DNA of 64,000 nucleotides from contig NC_092803.1 in NCBI RefSeq assembly GCF_040954645.1, forward strand, positions 12,029,230-12,093,229. Reading direction: 5' to 3'. Positions within the stretch are counted from its first letter, which is position 1. Every line of letters begins with the position of its first letter. A program made the translations under genes and the position numbers. Positions 21,356 through 30,484 of this stretch are shown one piece after another. This DNA is from Diabrotica undecimpunctata (Eukaryota; Arthropoda; Insecta; Coleoptera; Chrysomelidae). Below the pieces are notes generated by a model, which saw only the letters and a program-made list of their open reading frames with translations, was not told the origin of the DNA and made no database searches.

Positions 21356-22703
21356 AATATTTAGTACACATAAACGCATAGTACAAAAACAATTAACACA
21401 AAAAGACAAAGTCATCAGAATTTGATATCCCGAGGGTAGATACACCAATCTCAAATTTTTTCATCTTAAACAGTCGAAACATGTAAACGTAATGATAAGC
21501 AGAAAAAAGTTTTTGAGAAAACAAAATTAGTATATAAAACTAATTTTTTCGTTATTACCGCTGTATCTCTCGCTTTTCATAAAACATTTTTAATTTAGCA
21601 TTTTCTACCATTAAAAAGAGTGATAGGGTAATAAACTTTGGGCCAGAAGTAGATTCTCTATTCATTGCCGCCTTCATTATGTTTAATAAAGAGACCGCCT
21701 CCCGATATTTGCCAACAGTATTATTGCCTAATATCATCAATTTCGAGATGAAGCGTTGATGTATAGCACGCTTTGACGTCGCGACGCTACTTTTCAGGCG
21801 CCAGTCGTCTTCATTGCAAATCATCGCACAGAGTGCGATGTTCCTTCGGAGCTTAACGTCTCGGGAAATCCCCAAATCACGTCTGATTCAGACTGTTCTG
21901 AACGTTCTTTGCTAAAAAGTAGAAAAATTTCCTTATGGAAATGCAATATGTGAATTTTTGCGGTTTTACACTCTCTGCGGAGTCTTTATGTACTTTCTGA
22001 TTCATAGGCGCACTGGAAATTTATGTCTGTCTTCAAAGTAGAATCTTGGGAACTGTAAGATCTATATATCACAACAATATGTATAAATTTCTAAATTCTT
22101 TTCTTTACGGGATTTAGTTCTCTAGAAGACACAAATTAATAAAATAATACAAAATATCCAGTAATTACCTATTAAAGAATTAAATTACACGAACAAAATC
22201 AACCAACAAATAAAAGCAATCATCATACACCAAGATTATTATGAGTCTAATGTCTTAGACTAAATGTTGTTTCAATAAACTTTATACCTTTCTTTTTTGG
22301 GACTGTAATTCTGAATAGAACGAAAGTAGTTTGCTGGAGTGGAAAAAGTTTAAAACTTATTTCTTTTTTCCACACGCCACTCCATAAAAATAAGAAGAAG
22401 ATATCTGAAGAAACACTGGATAGCATCTGTATGTTCCATTCTATTTTTTACCAATTCGATTTTTGTTACTTTGAACATTTTTAAAATAACATTTAAAAAT
22501 GCCTCATCTTCAAGAAATGATTGACTATTTACTTCCATACAACAAATCTTTAAAAAAAGTTTCTTTATTTTACATTTCCTAAATTTTTTAAATAATTTAT
22601 AATATAACGACTGTTTATTTTTTTATTGTTTTTTTTTATCCTAAAAATCAAAATAATTAGCGCTCAAATTCTACTTTTCAAATTATGTCTTCTCTACTAA
22701 CTT
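21356..22703. other. Unassigned interval with unrecognised frames
   Basis: AT-rich. It contains a 106-codon minus-strand frame (21555-21875, listed separately) and a 62-codon minus frame at 22350-22538, neither matching a known family. The rest holds nothing I can name. Confidence 0.35.
21555..21875 (-). CDS. Unrecognised 106-codon open frame
   Basis: The frame begins MGISRDVKLRRNIALC and includes RAIHQRFISKLMILGNNTVG, KYREAVSLLNIMKAAMN and a basic C-terminus KMFYEKREIQR. I do not recognise it. Its base composition (several CpG-containing codons near 21770-21860) is somewhat less AT-rich than the flanks, and the amino-acid composition is plausible for a helical protein. There is no signal peptide or membrane segment. 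There is no promoter or splice evidence that I can judge. It could be a host exon, a fragment of an unknown transposon gene, or chance. Confidence 0.15.
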   Translation of the reverse strand: MGISRDVKLRRNIALCAMICNEDDWRLKSSVATSKRAIHQRFISKLMILGNNTVGKYREAVSLLNIMKAAMNRESTSGPKFITLSLFLMVENAKLKMFYEKREIQR

Positions 22704-22714
22704 TTCGATGCCCC

Positions 22715-23594
22715 TCATCATCATCATCATCTTGGTGCTACATCCCTTAGAGGACCTCGACCTTCTCAAGCTTTCTACGCCATTCTGTTCTGCCCCTTGC
22801 TTTCATTTTCCAGTTGCCGACTCCGATCTTTTCGGCATCTTGTTTTACCCCGTCCATCCACCTCAGCTTTGATCTACCCCGTCTTTTCATTCCCACGGGT
22901 TGCGCTGTTAGAATCTTTTTTATCATGTTCGATTCAGGGGCCCGGGCTACATGTCCTGCCCACTGCAGGCGATTTCGCTTAATTATAGTGGTAATATCTT
23001 TACCACCAAACGTATGCTTGTAGATATTCTGCAGTTCAAAATTATATCTACGCCTCCATATTCCGTTCTCACAGACCGCTTCGAATATCTTGCGTAGCAC
23101 CTTTCTTTAAAAAATCGATAAAGCGGATTCATCTGTTTTAGTTAGCGTCCATGCCTCTGATCCATATGTGAGAACGGGGACTATCAGTGTTCTATTCAGC
23201 CTTATACTGAGTTTTTTTAGACAGACGTTTGTTAGCTAAGTATTTTGATAGGCCATGATAACACCTGTTTGCAATTATTATTCGCCTTTTTATTTCCTCA
23301 GATGTGTTATTATTGGGGTTAACCGATGTCCCTAGATATATGAACTCTTTGACTGCTTCGAAGTTTTGGTCATTGATGATTAAATCTGCGTCAATATTTC
23401 CAGCTCTTGTGTTTGTGTTAGTCGTCATGAATTTGGTTTTATTTTGATTTATATATAACCCCATTCGTTCTGCTGCTGCTACTAGCTCGGTTAGGATTTC
23501 TGTAAGCGTGTGTAGCGAGAACTGCTCGGCCGCAGTTCTCGCCCTGGTTCTTGTTATAATGTCCACGTCGTCTGCATATGATAGAGTTCATTCA
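22715..23594 (-). mobile_element. 5'-truncated LINE with (ATG)n-type tail
   Basis: A minus-strand LINE starting inside the RT palm (SYADDVDII at about 23585-23560). A clean 124-codon frame (23192-23566) holds AERMGLYINQNKTKFM and FIYLGTSVNPNNNTSEEIKR. After a break, a 117-codon frame (22747-23100) has WRRRYNFELQNIY, RNRLQWAGHVARAPESNM, GRSKLRWMDGVKQDAEKIG and GRTEWRRKLEKVEVL. The 3' end is a run of ATG/GAT trinucleotides (plus strand TCATCATCATCATCAT at 22715-22730). Flanks TTCGATGCCCC (22704-22714) and TTCGATGTCCC (23595-23605) form an 11-bp duplication with one mismatch. It resembles the LINEs at 41.0-42.0 and 53.0-54.0 kb. Confidence 0.92.
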
Positions 23595-23833
23595 TTCGAT
23601 GTCCCTGGTATCTCAAAATTTCAATATTCATAGATAATTTAATTTTCTTATCAATATTTCTACTTCTTGGATTTTCAATTGTTTAAATATCTCGTCTTGA
23701 AGAAAACAGGCCATTTTCATCGTCAATCATTCAATTATATTATATCCAGCTTATAACCAGCAATAAGATCTTTCCGATCTAAATGTTTGTCCTTTTACAA
23801 AATCATCCTGGAACCCCACGTACTATGGAGGAT

Positions 23834-24385
23834 GATCAATCAATCAATCAATATTCTTTATTTCATCTGACTTTTACAAGTATTGAAATGCGTCAAATAC
23901 AATCTATGCTCAGTAAAAACTAAGTACATAAATACAGTTAACATATAAAATATACACAAAAACATAATCCAACCGTACGACAAGCTGCATAGTGTATCAA
24001 TCTCTTTTCTACCTTAGTAGTAACTTACGAAGGTGCAATCTACTCTAATAATTCGAAATGAAAACAATTTTACACGTATTGTTTTCTGCCTCTTGTGCTA
24101 ACCGTAATCGTGTAGCTAGATAAATATTATTATTATCCTGTCTGTAGTTTAGATTTATATTGATTAGAATTTTTTTGTTATATTCTATGTTTTTTAAATT
24201 TTTTTTTATCTTCGTGGAGTTCAATCAATTTTATTTTCCTCGTTCCAGTAATATTATTCTTTAAGAAATTAGCTCTTTGGTTTTTAGCGGACAATTCCGG
24301 AGTGTCTCTAAGTACAATTTTAGTTTTTGTATTACTTATTTGTTTACTTATATTTAATATTATCCAATCCCATTCATTGTCTTAC
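23834..24385 (-). pseudogene. LINE 3' end with (ATTG)n tail
   Basis: On the minus strand a frame at about 24375-24200 reads NEWDWIILNISKQISNTKTK, IVLRDTPELSAKNQRANFLK, NNITGTRKIKLIELHEDKKK and then breaks. The remaining ~350 bp is AT-rich 3' untranslated sequence ending in AATAAAGAATATTGATTGAT repeats (plus-strand CAAT units at 23835-23851). A tetranucleotide tail after a coding remnant is typical of LINE 3' ends. I cannot name the clade, and the left part of the protein is missing. Confidence 0.5.
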
Positions 24386-26289
24386 AACTGTCACCTTTAT
24401 AAAATAAAATCTCAATAAATAACACACATTTCATAAATATATCTTCAGAATAAATATAAATAACTTTTAAAGAACTTAATGGTATAGAACATTACTTTCA
24501 TCTAACAAACAATTACATTACACCTATCTCTACTTCATTGGATAAAATCTGTCTCCTAAAGAACTTCCCCGTTTACTGTCAAACATAGTTTGAACCATGT
24601 TCTTTCAACCATCAATTAATAGAGTACCGGCATGTAAGTAATGTTTTATTTATTTGTTTATTTATTAATTTATTACAATTTAATAGACTATTTTACCAAT
24701 TTGTGGGTCTTACCTTGTCTGCTTAAACATTTTATTCATTTTGAAAAACCACAGACATGTAATATTGGCATAATTACTGTAATTTATATCATGTATCTTT
24801 GTTTATCTTTATTAGACAACACCCTAATATGGGTTTATTATTTCAGCATTTATTTAGCTTTGTATCGAGACCTGAAGGTGCTTTGCATATTGTAGAAAGC
24901 GAAACCGGTCGTCTGGATAGTTAAATTAAATTGATTGTGAGTAAGTCTAATTTATTATTTCTTTTACCATTTGATATGGACTCACACAAGCAACACATTT
25001 ATGATTATCCAATTTATTCATTTTTTATTCTTACTATATTTTTATTGGTTCAGGTTAATAAATAATGTAAATAATGTGATAATGAATTTTTATCAAACAC
25101 CAACTTTTAGTACATCTGAAGTGATTATTTTCGATACGCCCATGTGGAAATGTTTATTTTCTTTAGAAATTGCACTTGAAGTGAGTAAATAGTGAAAATT
25201 TCGGGAAGGAGCAGATCTTTGTGATGCGGAATCGCTTGTTTACCTTTCAGATATAATTTTTCCTACGGCCTTACTTAGAACCTGTCAAGCGTATTTTTAC
25301 ATTTCACTTCGAATGCGAGAGCACACTTTAAGAGCGACTCAGGGTTTTCTAAAGAGAATTTCTTGAACGTACAAGGAATTTCTGTAGTGCTTTGACTGAT
25401 GGTAGACTTGGAGTAGGATTTTTACTCGTCTAGGTTTAACTATTTTCGAAAGTTGGGTAGAAATAGCAATTTTCGTTTTCGGTTTTGCTTATATTACGAG
25501 GATTTTCTTTAACTACTGACCTGTATTTTCTTTTATTAAGGTTTTTTTTTTTAAATGATGCTTTAAATATTAATTAATGATTGTAAATGTCATATATTTC
25601 ATCTTAATTTTTAAATTTTTATTAGCTACTCCGAAGCTGGTGTATAATACGCTACATGTGCACGAGCCAAACCAATTTAAGTTAACTGTTAACACCTCGT
25701 AATATTACGAAAGATGCCACCTGTGCTAATTTGGTTACAGCAATATCTAAGAAGAGGTATAATACTGCACATAATCCGTTTATTAATTGGCGAAAAGAAC
25801 AAAAAAAAGTTATATCAGAAAAATGTTTCTTTAGCTTATTTTAGTAAAATATTAAAATTATTTAAACTTTCCGCTTTACTGAGTTGGCCGTCAATATTAA
25901 AACACTGTTAGTAGAGAGTCGTAAAAAAAAGGGTTCAATAGGCGAGCAAATAAATGTGAAAATCACATTTTTAATCAATTAGTATTTAATCTATAACCAA
26001 AATCTACTTAATTACTATAACATCTAAACCAAAGTTATGTGTTATAGGTTATGATATGCTTGGACGCGATCTTGTAAGCAGCAGCATGTAAATGACTAAA
26101 ATAATCTGAGGGTGGTGTTTACGCAATCTCCGTGAATGGTTTGAACGCAGTTCAATTGAACTATTCCAATAAAATTATAATTGCCAGAATGATTTCCATT
26201 CTCCGATAGGAGCGAATCTTGAAGAAGAAGAACGCAAAATTATGAAAACGTAGATTTGAGTTTTGGTTTATTGTGTTGAATATGTATTG
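24386..26289. other. AT-rich unassigned interval
   Basis: Several plus-strand frames of 65-84 codons (24641-24895, 24971-25192, 25714-25911) are rich in F, I, L and Y from AT-rich DNA and carry no motif, so I do not call them genes. A ribozyme-like motif at 24868-24915 is listed separately. Confidence 0.4.
24868..24915 (+). ncRNA. Possible degenerate hammerhead ribozyme motif
   Basis: The segment contains CCTGAAGGTG, then an internal stretch able to pair (GCTTTGCA / TGTAGAAAGC), then CGAAACCGGTCGTC. Small hammerhead ribozymes of Penelope-like elements have CUGAUGA, a short helix, and GAAAC with a very short self-complementary ACCGGU helix before GUC. Here the second half fits well but CUGAUGA reads CUGAAGG, so it would not be expected to cleave. 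This may be a remnant of a Penelope-like terminal repeat or a coincidence. Confidence 0.25.
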
Positions 26290-26377
26290 TGTATAAGATT
26301 GCAGGTGGTGGCTCTTTGGCTTCCTGTTACTCGGCTATTGTTGGTATATTCTTGTTTTTGACTTATTCTTTTAATAT

Positions 26378-26804
26378 TGTCATCATAAGAAGGTTTGGGT
26401 CTTGGCAAGAATTAACTCATGTCTGCTCCCTAGGTGCTCTGCAGAGGACTTCGACCAGCATAATCGAAGTTTCCTCTGCGTTTCTGTCCCAATTTGGTGG
26501 GTTAGGTAATTTCTTACAATAAAACATAGTTTGGTAGTAGAAAGGTTCAGCAAAGAGTCTAAGGACGAGTGGGGAACATAGCTCCGTGAAGGGCACTCCA
26601 AGGTTATAGAAGACCGTTTATGGGAGCCGGAGCAAGACTAGATTGACTTGGCTTGAAAAATACATCCTTTTTATATATTTTTCTTTCGTATTGATGTGTG
26701 CATTTCCAAGTCAATGGACCAATCGTAAAATGTGTAGAAGTTAAAAGGCAGGGCGATGTGCATCGACGTGCTCATTGGTCCACAGACTAAGGCACGCGAT
26801 GACA
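26378..26804 (-). repeat. 3' LTR
   Basis: 427 bp; begins TGTCATCGCGTGCC on the minus strand next to the purine tract and ends in ...GATGACA. Pairs with 29638-30063. Confidence 0.8.
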
Positions 26805-26894
26805 TCCTCCCCTTTGAAGAGTTGCTCTTTTGCTGGAGAAAACTGAGTACACAAAGAAATTATAAACAGTTGTAAAAGTGGTAAAAGTTACATA

Positions 26895-27190
26895 CAGTGT
26901 GTAAATGCCAAATGGAATAACTTCATTATTTAGGTTACTGTACATATTTATAAAAAATCCCGAAACACGTCAAATTTAAATTATAACTTGACATTCTTTA
27001 ACGTGAAAATGCAACCCCTACCTTCAACCCCCTTAGAATGACAGGTACAACCCCCAATTTTTAAAATAGCAAGTATAGGCTTGTGATATATCGTTTGAAA
27101 GGTCTTTTCATTTTCCATTCAAAAATGTTGTCGCTTTCAAGTTTATTAAGATTAATTAAGATAAAATAAATTAAAATCATGTTGTTACCA
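26895..27190. repeat. Left terminal inverted repeat of the mariner
   Basis: About 296 bp; reverse complement of 28582-28877. The inner edge falls near ATCATGTTGTTACC. Confidence 0.85.
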
Positions 27191-27411
27191 AAATTCGCTA
27201 AAATATATTCAAAACTTATTTCCCGTTTAGGTCTTGATAATGAGAAAGTGAAAAAAAAACCATAGCAATATGGTTTTTAGATGGTAACTATTAAAAAACT
27301 TTAAAAGAATTTCCGTGGCAACGTTATTTTAACACGCATTAGTAAATTGTTTTATTTAAGTTGTCAGTATTTTAATTTAAGTAAAAAGTTTGTTCAATTC
27401 AATTCTGAAAA

Positions 27412-28500
27412 ATGGTTATATTAACGGAAATGCATAAAATAACAGTTTTACAAATGATTGGTTACGGAGATAACACCCGAACACAACAGGAAGTAACTCG
27501 CCTATTTCATGAGAAATTTCCTAATTTACCGCTTATATCCCAAGGAACAATAAGTAAAATAGAGAAGCAGTTTCGCGAGTTTGGTCATGTAAGGCAGATA
27601 AAAAAAGCAGCTGCCAATGCACTGAGTGATGAACTCAAATTAGATGTGTTGCTTGAGTTTCAGGAAAATTCACATACATCGAGTAGACAGGCATCCACTA
27701 CATTCAATGCTAGCCATACATCGATAGTAAACATATTAAAAGAAAATAAATTGCATCCCTATAAGATGATACCTACTCAGGAGCTCATGGAAGACGATTT
27801 TGATAGGAGAACTTTTTGTTGTGAGCAAATGATGGACATATTGGATAACAATATTATCCAATTAGAAGACGTTATGTTTTCTGATGAGTGTACTTTTTCA
27901 CTTAACGGTCATGCTAATCGGCAAAATTGCCGCTACTGGGCCACGGAAAATCCTCACTGGATGAGAGAAGAATACACTCAATACCCTCAAAAGGTTAATG
28001 TTTGGGCAGGGATTGTAGGACACAATATCATTGGTCCCTTTTTCATTGAGGGCAACTTGAATGGCAACAATTATTTGGCACTACTTCAAAATGATGTCAT
28101 TCCAACGTTGGCAAATTTATATCCTGATCCAGGAAACCCTCAAGTTCCAGCGAATACGATATGGTTTCAGCAGGATGGAGCACCACCACATTACCAACTT
28201 AATGTCCGGCAGTACCTCGATACAATATTTCCCAATCGGTGGATAGGGAGGCGAGGATCGATTGAATGGCCAGCGCGATCACTGGATCTTACATTATTAG
28301 ATTTCTTTTTATGGGGATATGTGAAGAGCCATGTGTACAAAACTAAACCTTCTGATTTAAATGACTTAAAAGAACGAATAACGCTTGCGATTAGGTCGAT
28401 CACGCCTGTTATGTTAAATAATGTTAGAAGACAGTTTTATTTGAGATTAGGATGTTGCCAAGTCCTTCGCGGTGAACATTTTGAACATCTACTTCATTAA
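27412..28500 (+). CDS. Mariner-superfamily transposase, DD41D spacing, intact frame
   Basis: A 362-residue transposase, the only full-length open gene in the window. It would bind the inverted repeats and cut and paste the element at TA sites in the nucleus. The N-terminal ~115 residues carry two helix-turn-helix-like parts (MHKITVLQMIGYGDNTRTQQ... and SSRQASTTFNASHTSIVNIL). The catalytic domain shows FSDECTFSLNGHANRQNC (D158), VNVWAGIVGHNIIGPFF, IWFQQDGAPPHY (D255) and LDLTLLDFFLWGYVKS (D297). D255 and D297 have 41 residues between them, the spacing of DD41D (rosa/VISITOR-type) mariners. The usual SPDLTPLDFFLWG has two proline-to-leucine changes here (SLDLTLLD), each a single C-to-T step, so activity is doubtful. 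The start at 27412 is the first ATG and gives normal family length. Confidence 0.93.
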   Translation: MVILTEMHKITVLQMIGYGDNTRTQQEVTRLFHEKFPNLPLISQGTISKIEKQFREFGHVRQIKKAAANALSDELKLDVLLEFQENSHTSSRQASTTFNASHTSIVNILKENKLHPYKMIPTQELMEDDFDRRTFCCEQMMDILDNNIIQLEDVMFSDECTFSLNGHANRQNCRYWATENPHWMREEYTQYPQKVNVWAGIVGHNIIGPFFIEGNLNGNNYLALLQNDVIPTLANLYPDPGNPQVPANTIWFQQDGAPPHYQLNVRQYLDTIFPNRWIGRRGSIEWPARSLDLTLLDFFLWGYVKSHVYKTKPSDLNDLKERITLAIRSITPVMLNNVRRQFYLRLGCCQVLRGEHFEHLLH

Positions 28501-28581
28501 CATTCATAGTTCTTTTTCGTGTTCTACATTTTATTACGTTTTGCATTACATTTTAGTTTTTGATTGTATTGTAGCGAATTT

Positions 28582-28877
28582 CGGTAACCACATGATTTTA
28601 ATTTATTTTATCTTAATTAATCTTAATAAACTTGAAAGCGACAACATTTTTGAATGGAGAATGAAAAGACCTTTCAAACGATATATCACAAGCCTATACT
28701 TCCTATTTTAAAAATTGGGGGTTGTACCTGTCATTCTAAGGGGGTTGAAATTAGGGGTTGCATTTTCTCGTTAAAGAATGTCAAGTTATAATTTAAATTT
28801 GACGTGTTTCGGGATTTTTTATAAATATGTACAGTAACCTAAATAATGAATTTATTCCATTTGGCTTTTACACACTG
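28582..28877. repeat. Right terminal inverted repeat of the mariner
   Basis: About 296 bp, partner of 26895-27190; ends CACACTG just before TA. Confidence 0.85.
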
Positions 28878-28879
28878 TA

Positions 28880-29637
28880 TAAAAGATTCAAATTGTACAT
28901 AAATATTCACGAAAGTTCATAAAACGTTTAAAATATGTATAAAAAAATGTTAGCAAATCTCACACTGTTCATTCGAACATGTTCCTACAGTATTTTACAA
29001 AAGATTCAGAAAAAAATTCTAAAATGTCCATACAATGTTTAAAAAATGTACACGAAAAAAAATTAAAAGTAAACTTCAAAATTATTAAATTCAAAATTCA
29101 TAAAAATTCAAAATATAATTGGAATACTAGAAATAATAATAAAAAAGTAAAATAATGTTCATACCATATTTACATGATCACGATTGTCCTAGAGAATGTG
29201 TGAAAAGGTCACCATATAACAGCACAGCTTCCTGATAGTAGTTGTTGTCATCTTCTTCTGCAAGTACAATCGTCGGTCGAAGGGCTTTTTGCTTGGTAAA
29301 TTCGTCCTCCTTTCCGCCAGATCAAACCCATAGTCGTCTGCTAGCCTGGTTTTATCATCGCCAGGGGGTACGCTTGTGCCTACGTGGATATTGAACCACG
29401 TACAGTAGGGTAATACGTGACTTCGAAGCTACTCCGGGGCGTCAGTTGCTTCTGGGCTTCGTGGCTACGGGAATTTCTCGTCCACCGAAACATTCGGCAG
29501 TCGACGGTCTACGGTCTAGGTTAGCTGCCAGTGTGGGTTGGTATTGAGCTCGTGGAAAAATTTTCGTTCTGGAAGATGCTCAGCGTAGCTCATCGAAGTG
29601 AGTTTGGTTTGCAAGGCTCACTGTTGGTTAGGCGCAA
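28880..29637 (-). other. Internal region of the LTR element
   Basis: The half nearest the mariner (28880-29160) is very AT-rich. The part at about 29170-29640 is mixed in composition and has broken minus-strand frames (RTRNSRSHEAQKQLTPR, VRGSIST, TTMGLIWRKGGRIYQAK) that I cannot assign. Next to the 5' LTR the minus strand reads TTGCGCCTAACC, which resembles a tRNA primer-binding site with one change from TGGCGCC. Confidence 0.4.
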
Positions 29638-30063
29638 TGCCACCATGAGGAGGTTTGGGTATTGCCATGAATTAACCCATGTATGGTCTCTAGCTGCACT
29701 GTAGAGGGCTTCGACCAGTTCAATCAAAGTTTCCTGTGTGTTTCTGTCCCAGTTTGGTGTGTTAGGCAATTTCATATAATAGAACACAGTTTGGTAGTAG
29801 AAAATTCCAAGCAAAATAGTCTAAGGACGAATGGTCAGCATAGCCACTTGAAGGGGGTTCCCAGGGTATAGCAGACTGCCTATGGGAGCCGGAGCAGGAC
29901 TAGACTTTGGCTTGGAAAATGCATCCTTTTTATATATTTTTATTTGGTATTGATATGTGCATTTCCAAGTCAATTGGATAATCGTAAATTGTGTAGAAGT
30001 TAAAAGGCGGGGAGATGCGAATTGACGTGTTTATTGGTGTATAGACTAAGGCACGCGATGGCA
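29638..30063 (-). repeat. 5' LTR
   Basis: 426 bp; begins TGCCATCGCGTGCC on the minus strand (T-to-C change in the third base relative to the other LTR). No purine tract precedes it; instead Penelope-like endonuclease sequence does. Confidence 0.8.
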
Positions 30064-30484
30064 GTATTAGCAACCAAAGCCTGCTACATTCTGCTGATGA
30101 GTTTGCTACACATTTTTCTTCGTTAACTAGGATTAGGGCTGACTTTTCTAATTTTCATGTCTGTTTCTTTCATAATTATTAATGTATCTTTCCATTGTGG
30201 CCTGTGTTTATTGTCCCAGGCATGTTTGCATATCTGGGATTTTTCGAAGTCTCTGTTCTTGATGTATGTTTTATTCTTGTTTATCCTGATACTTGGTGAT
30301 TTTGCAGTTTCTCAGACATAGATATTGTTCCATTCACATGGTATATTATAGATGCAGTTTTTGATTTTGCTTGTGTGTTTTTGGGTTTGTTGTTGGTGTG
30401 ATGTTGTACTTGTTTCCTATCCTCTTTGGTCTAAACTGAGCCCTCAACATATGGTAATGTTGTCATCTTTGAGTCCCTTTTTAT
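30064..30484 (-). pseudogene. Penelope-like GIY-YIG endonuclease
   Basis: Minus-strand frames give KNCIYNIPCEWNNIYV (about 30365-30320, the GIY-YIG core of the form IY-x-IPCE-x-I-Y-G), then KNRDFEKSQICKHAWDNKHR (about 30260-30205) and PQWKDTLIIMKETDMKI. After a frameshift come ALILVNEEKCVANSSAECSR (about 30150-30090). In Penelope-like elements this domain nicks target DNA. The glycine after IYV is lost and there are several stops. The sequence breaks at 30063 at the 5' LTR. Relation to 20440-20625 is direct. Confidence 0.7.

Larger units (their letters stand above)
26895..28877 (+). mobile_element. Mariner-type transposon with ~296-bp inverted repeats
   Basis: The element lies between TA dinucleotides (26893-26894 and 28878-28879), the standard Tc1/mariner target duplication. 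Its inverted repeats, 26895-27190 and 28582-28877, begin CAGTGTGTAAA and differ at only about seven positions by eye. They are therefore about 97-98% identical, far more alike than the LTRs of the element it sits in. It encodes one complete transposase (27412-28500). Most mariners have ITRs of about 30 bp, so repeats this long are notable. It is inserted in the internal region of the LTR retrotransposon. Confidence 0.92.
26378..30063 (-). mobile_element. Non-autonomous LTR retrotransposon inserted in the Penelope-like element
   Basis: Two direct repeats of about 427 bp (26378-26804 and 29638-30063) start TG and end CA when read on the minus strand. The copy at 26378 is preceded by a purine tract, TTCAAAGGGGAGGA (plus 26805-26818), which marks it as the 3' LTR. 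Each LTR has a TATATAAAAAGGATG promoter-like motif. The flanks suggest a 4-bp target duplication (ATAC/ATAT). Excluding the nested mariner, the interior is only about 0.85 kb and has no gag, RT or integrase that I recognise. It is therefore a deletion derivative or a terminal-repeat-only type. The LTRs differ at roughly one base in five by eye, so it is old. Confidence 0.8.

Noticed and set aside
24641..25192. Two plus-strand frames resembling small membrane proteins
   Set aside because: Their F/I/L/Y richness follows from AT-rich DNA, and there is no conserved motif, so I do not call genes.
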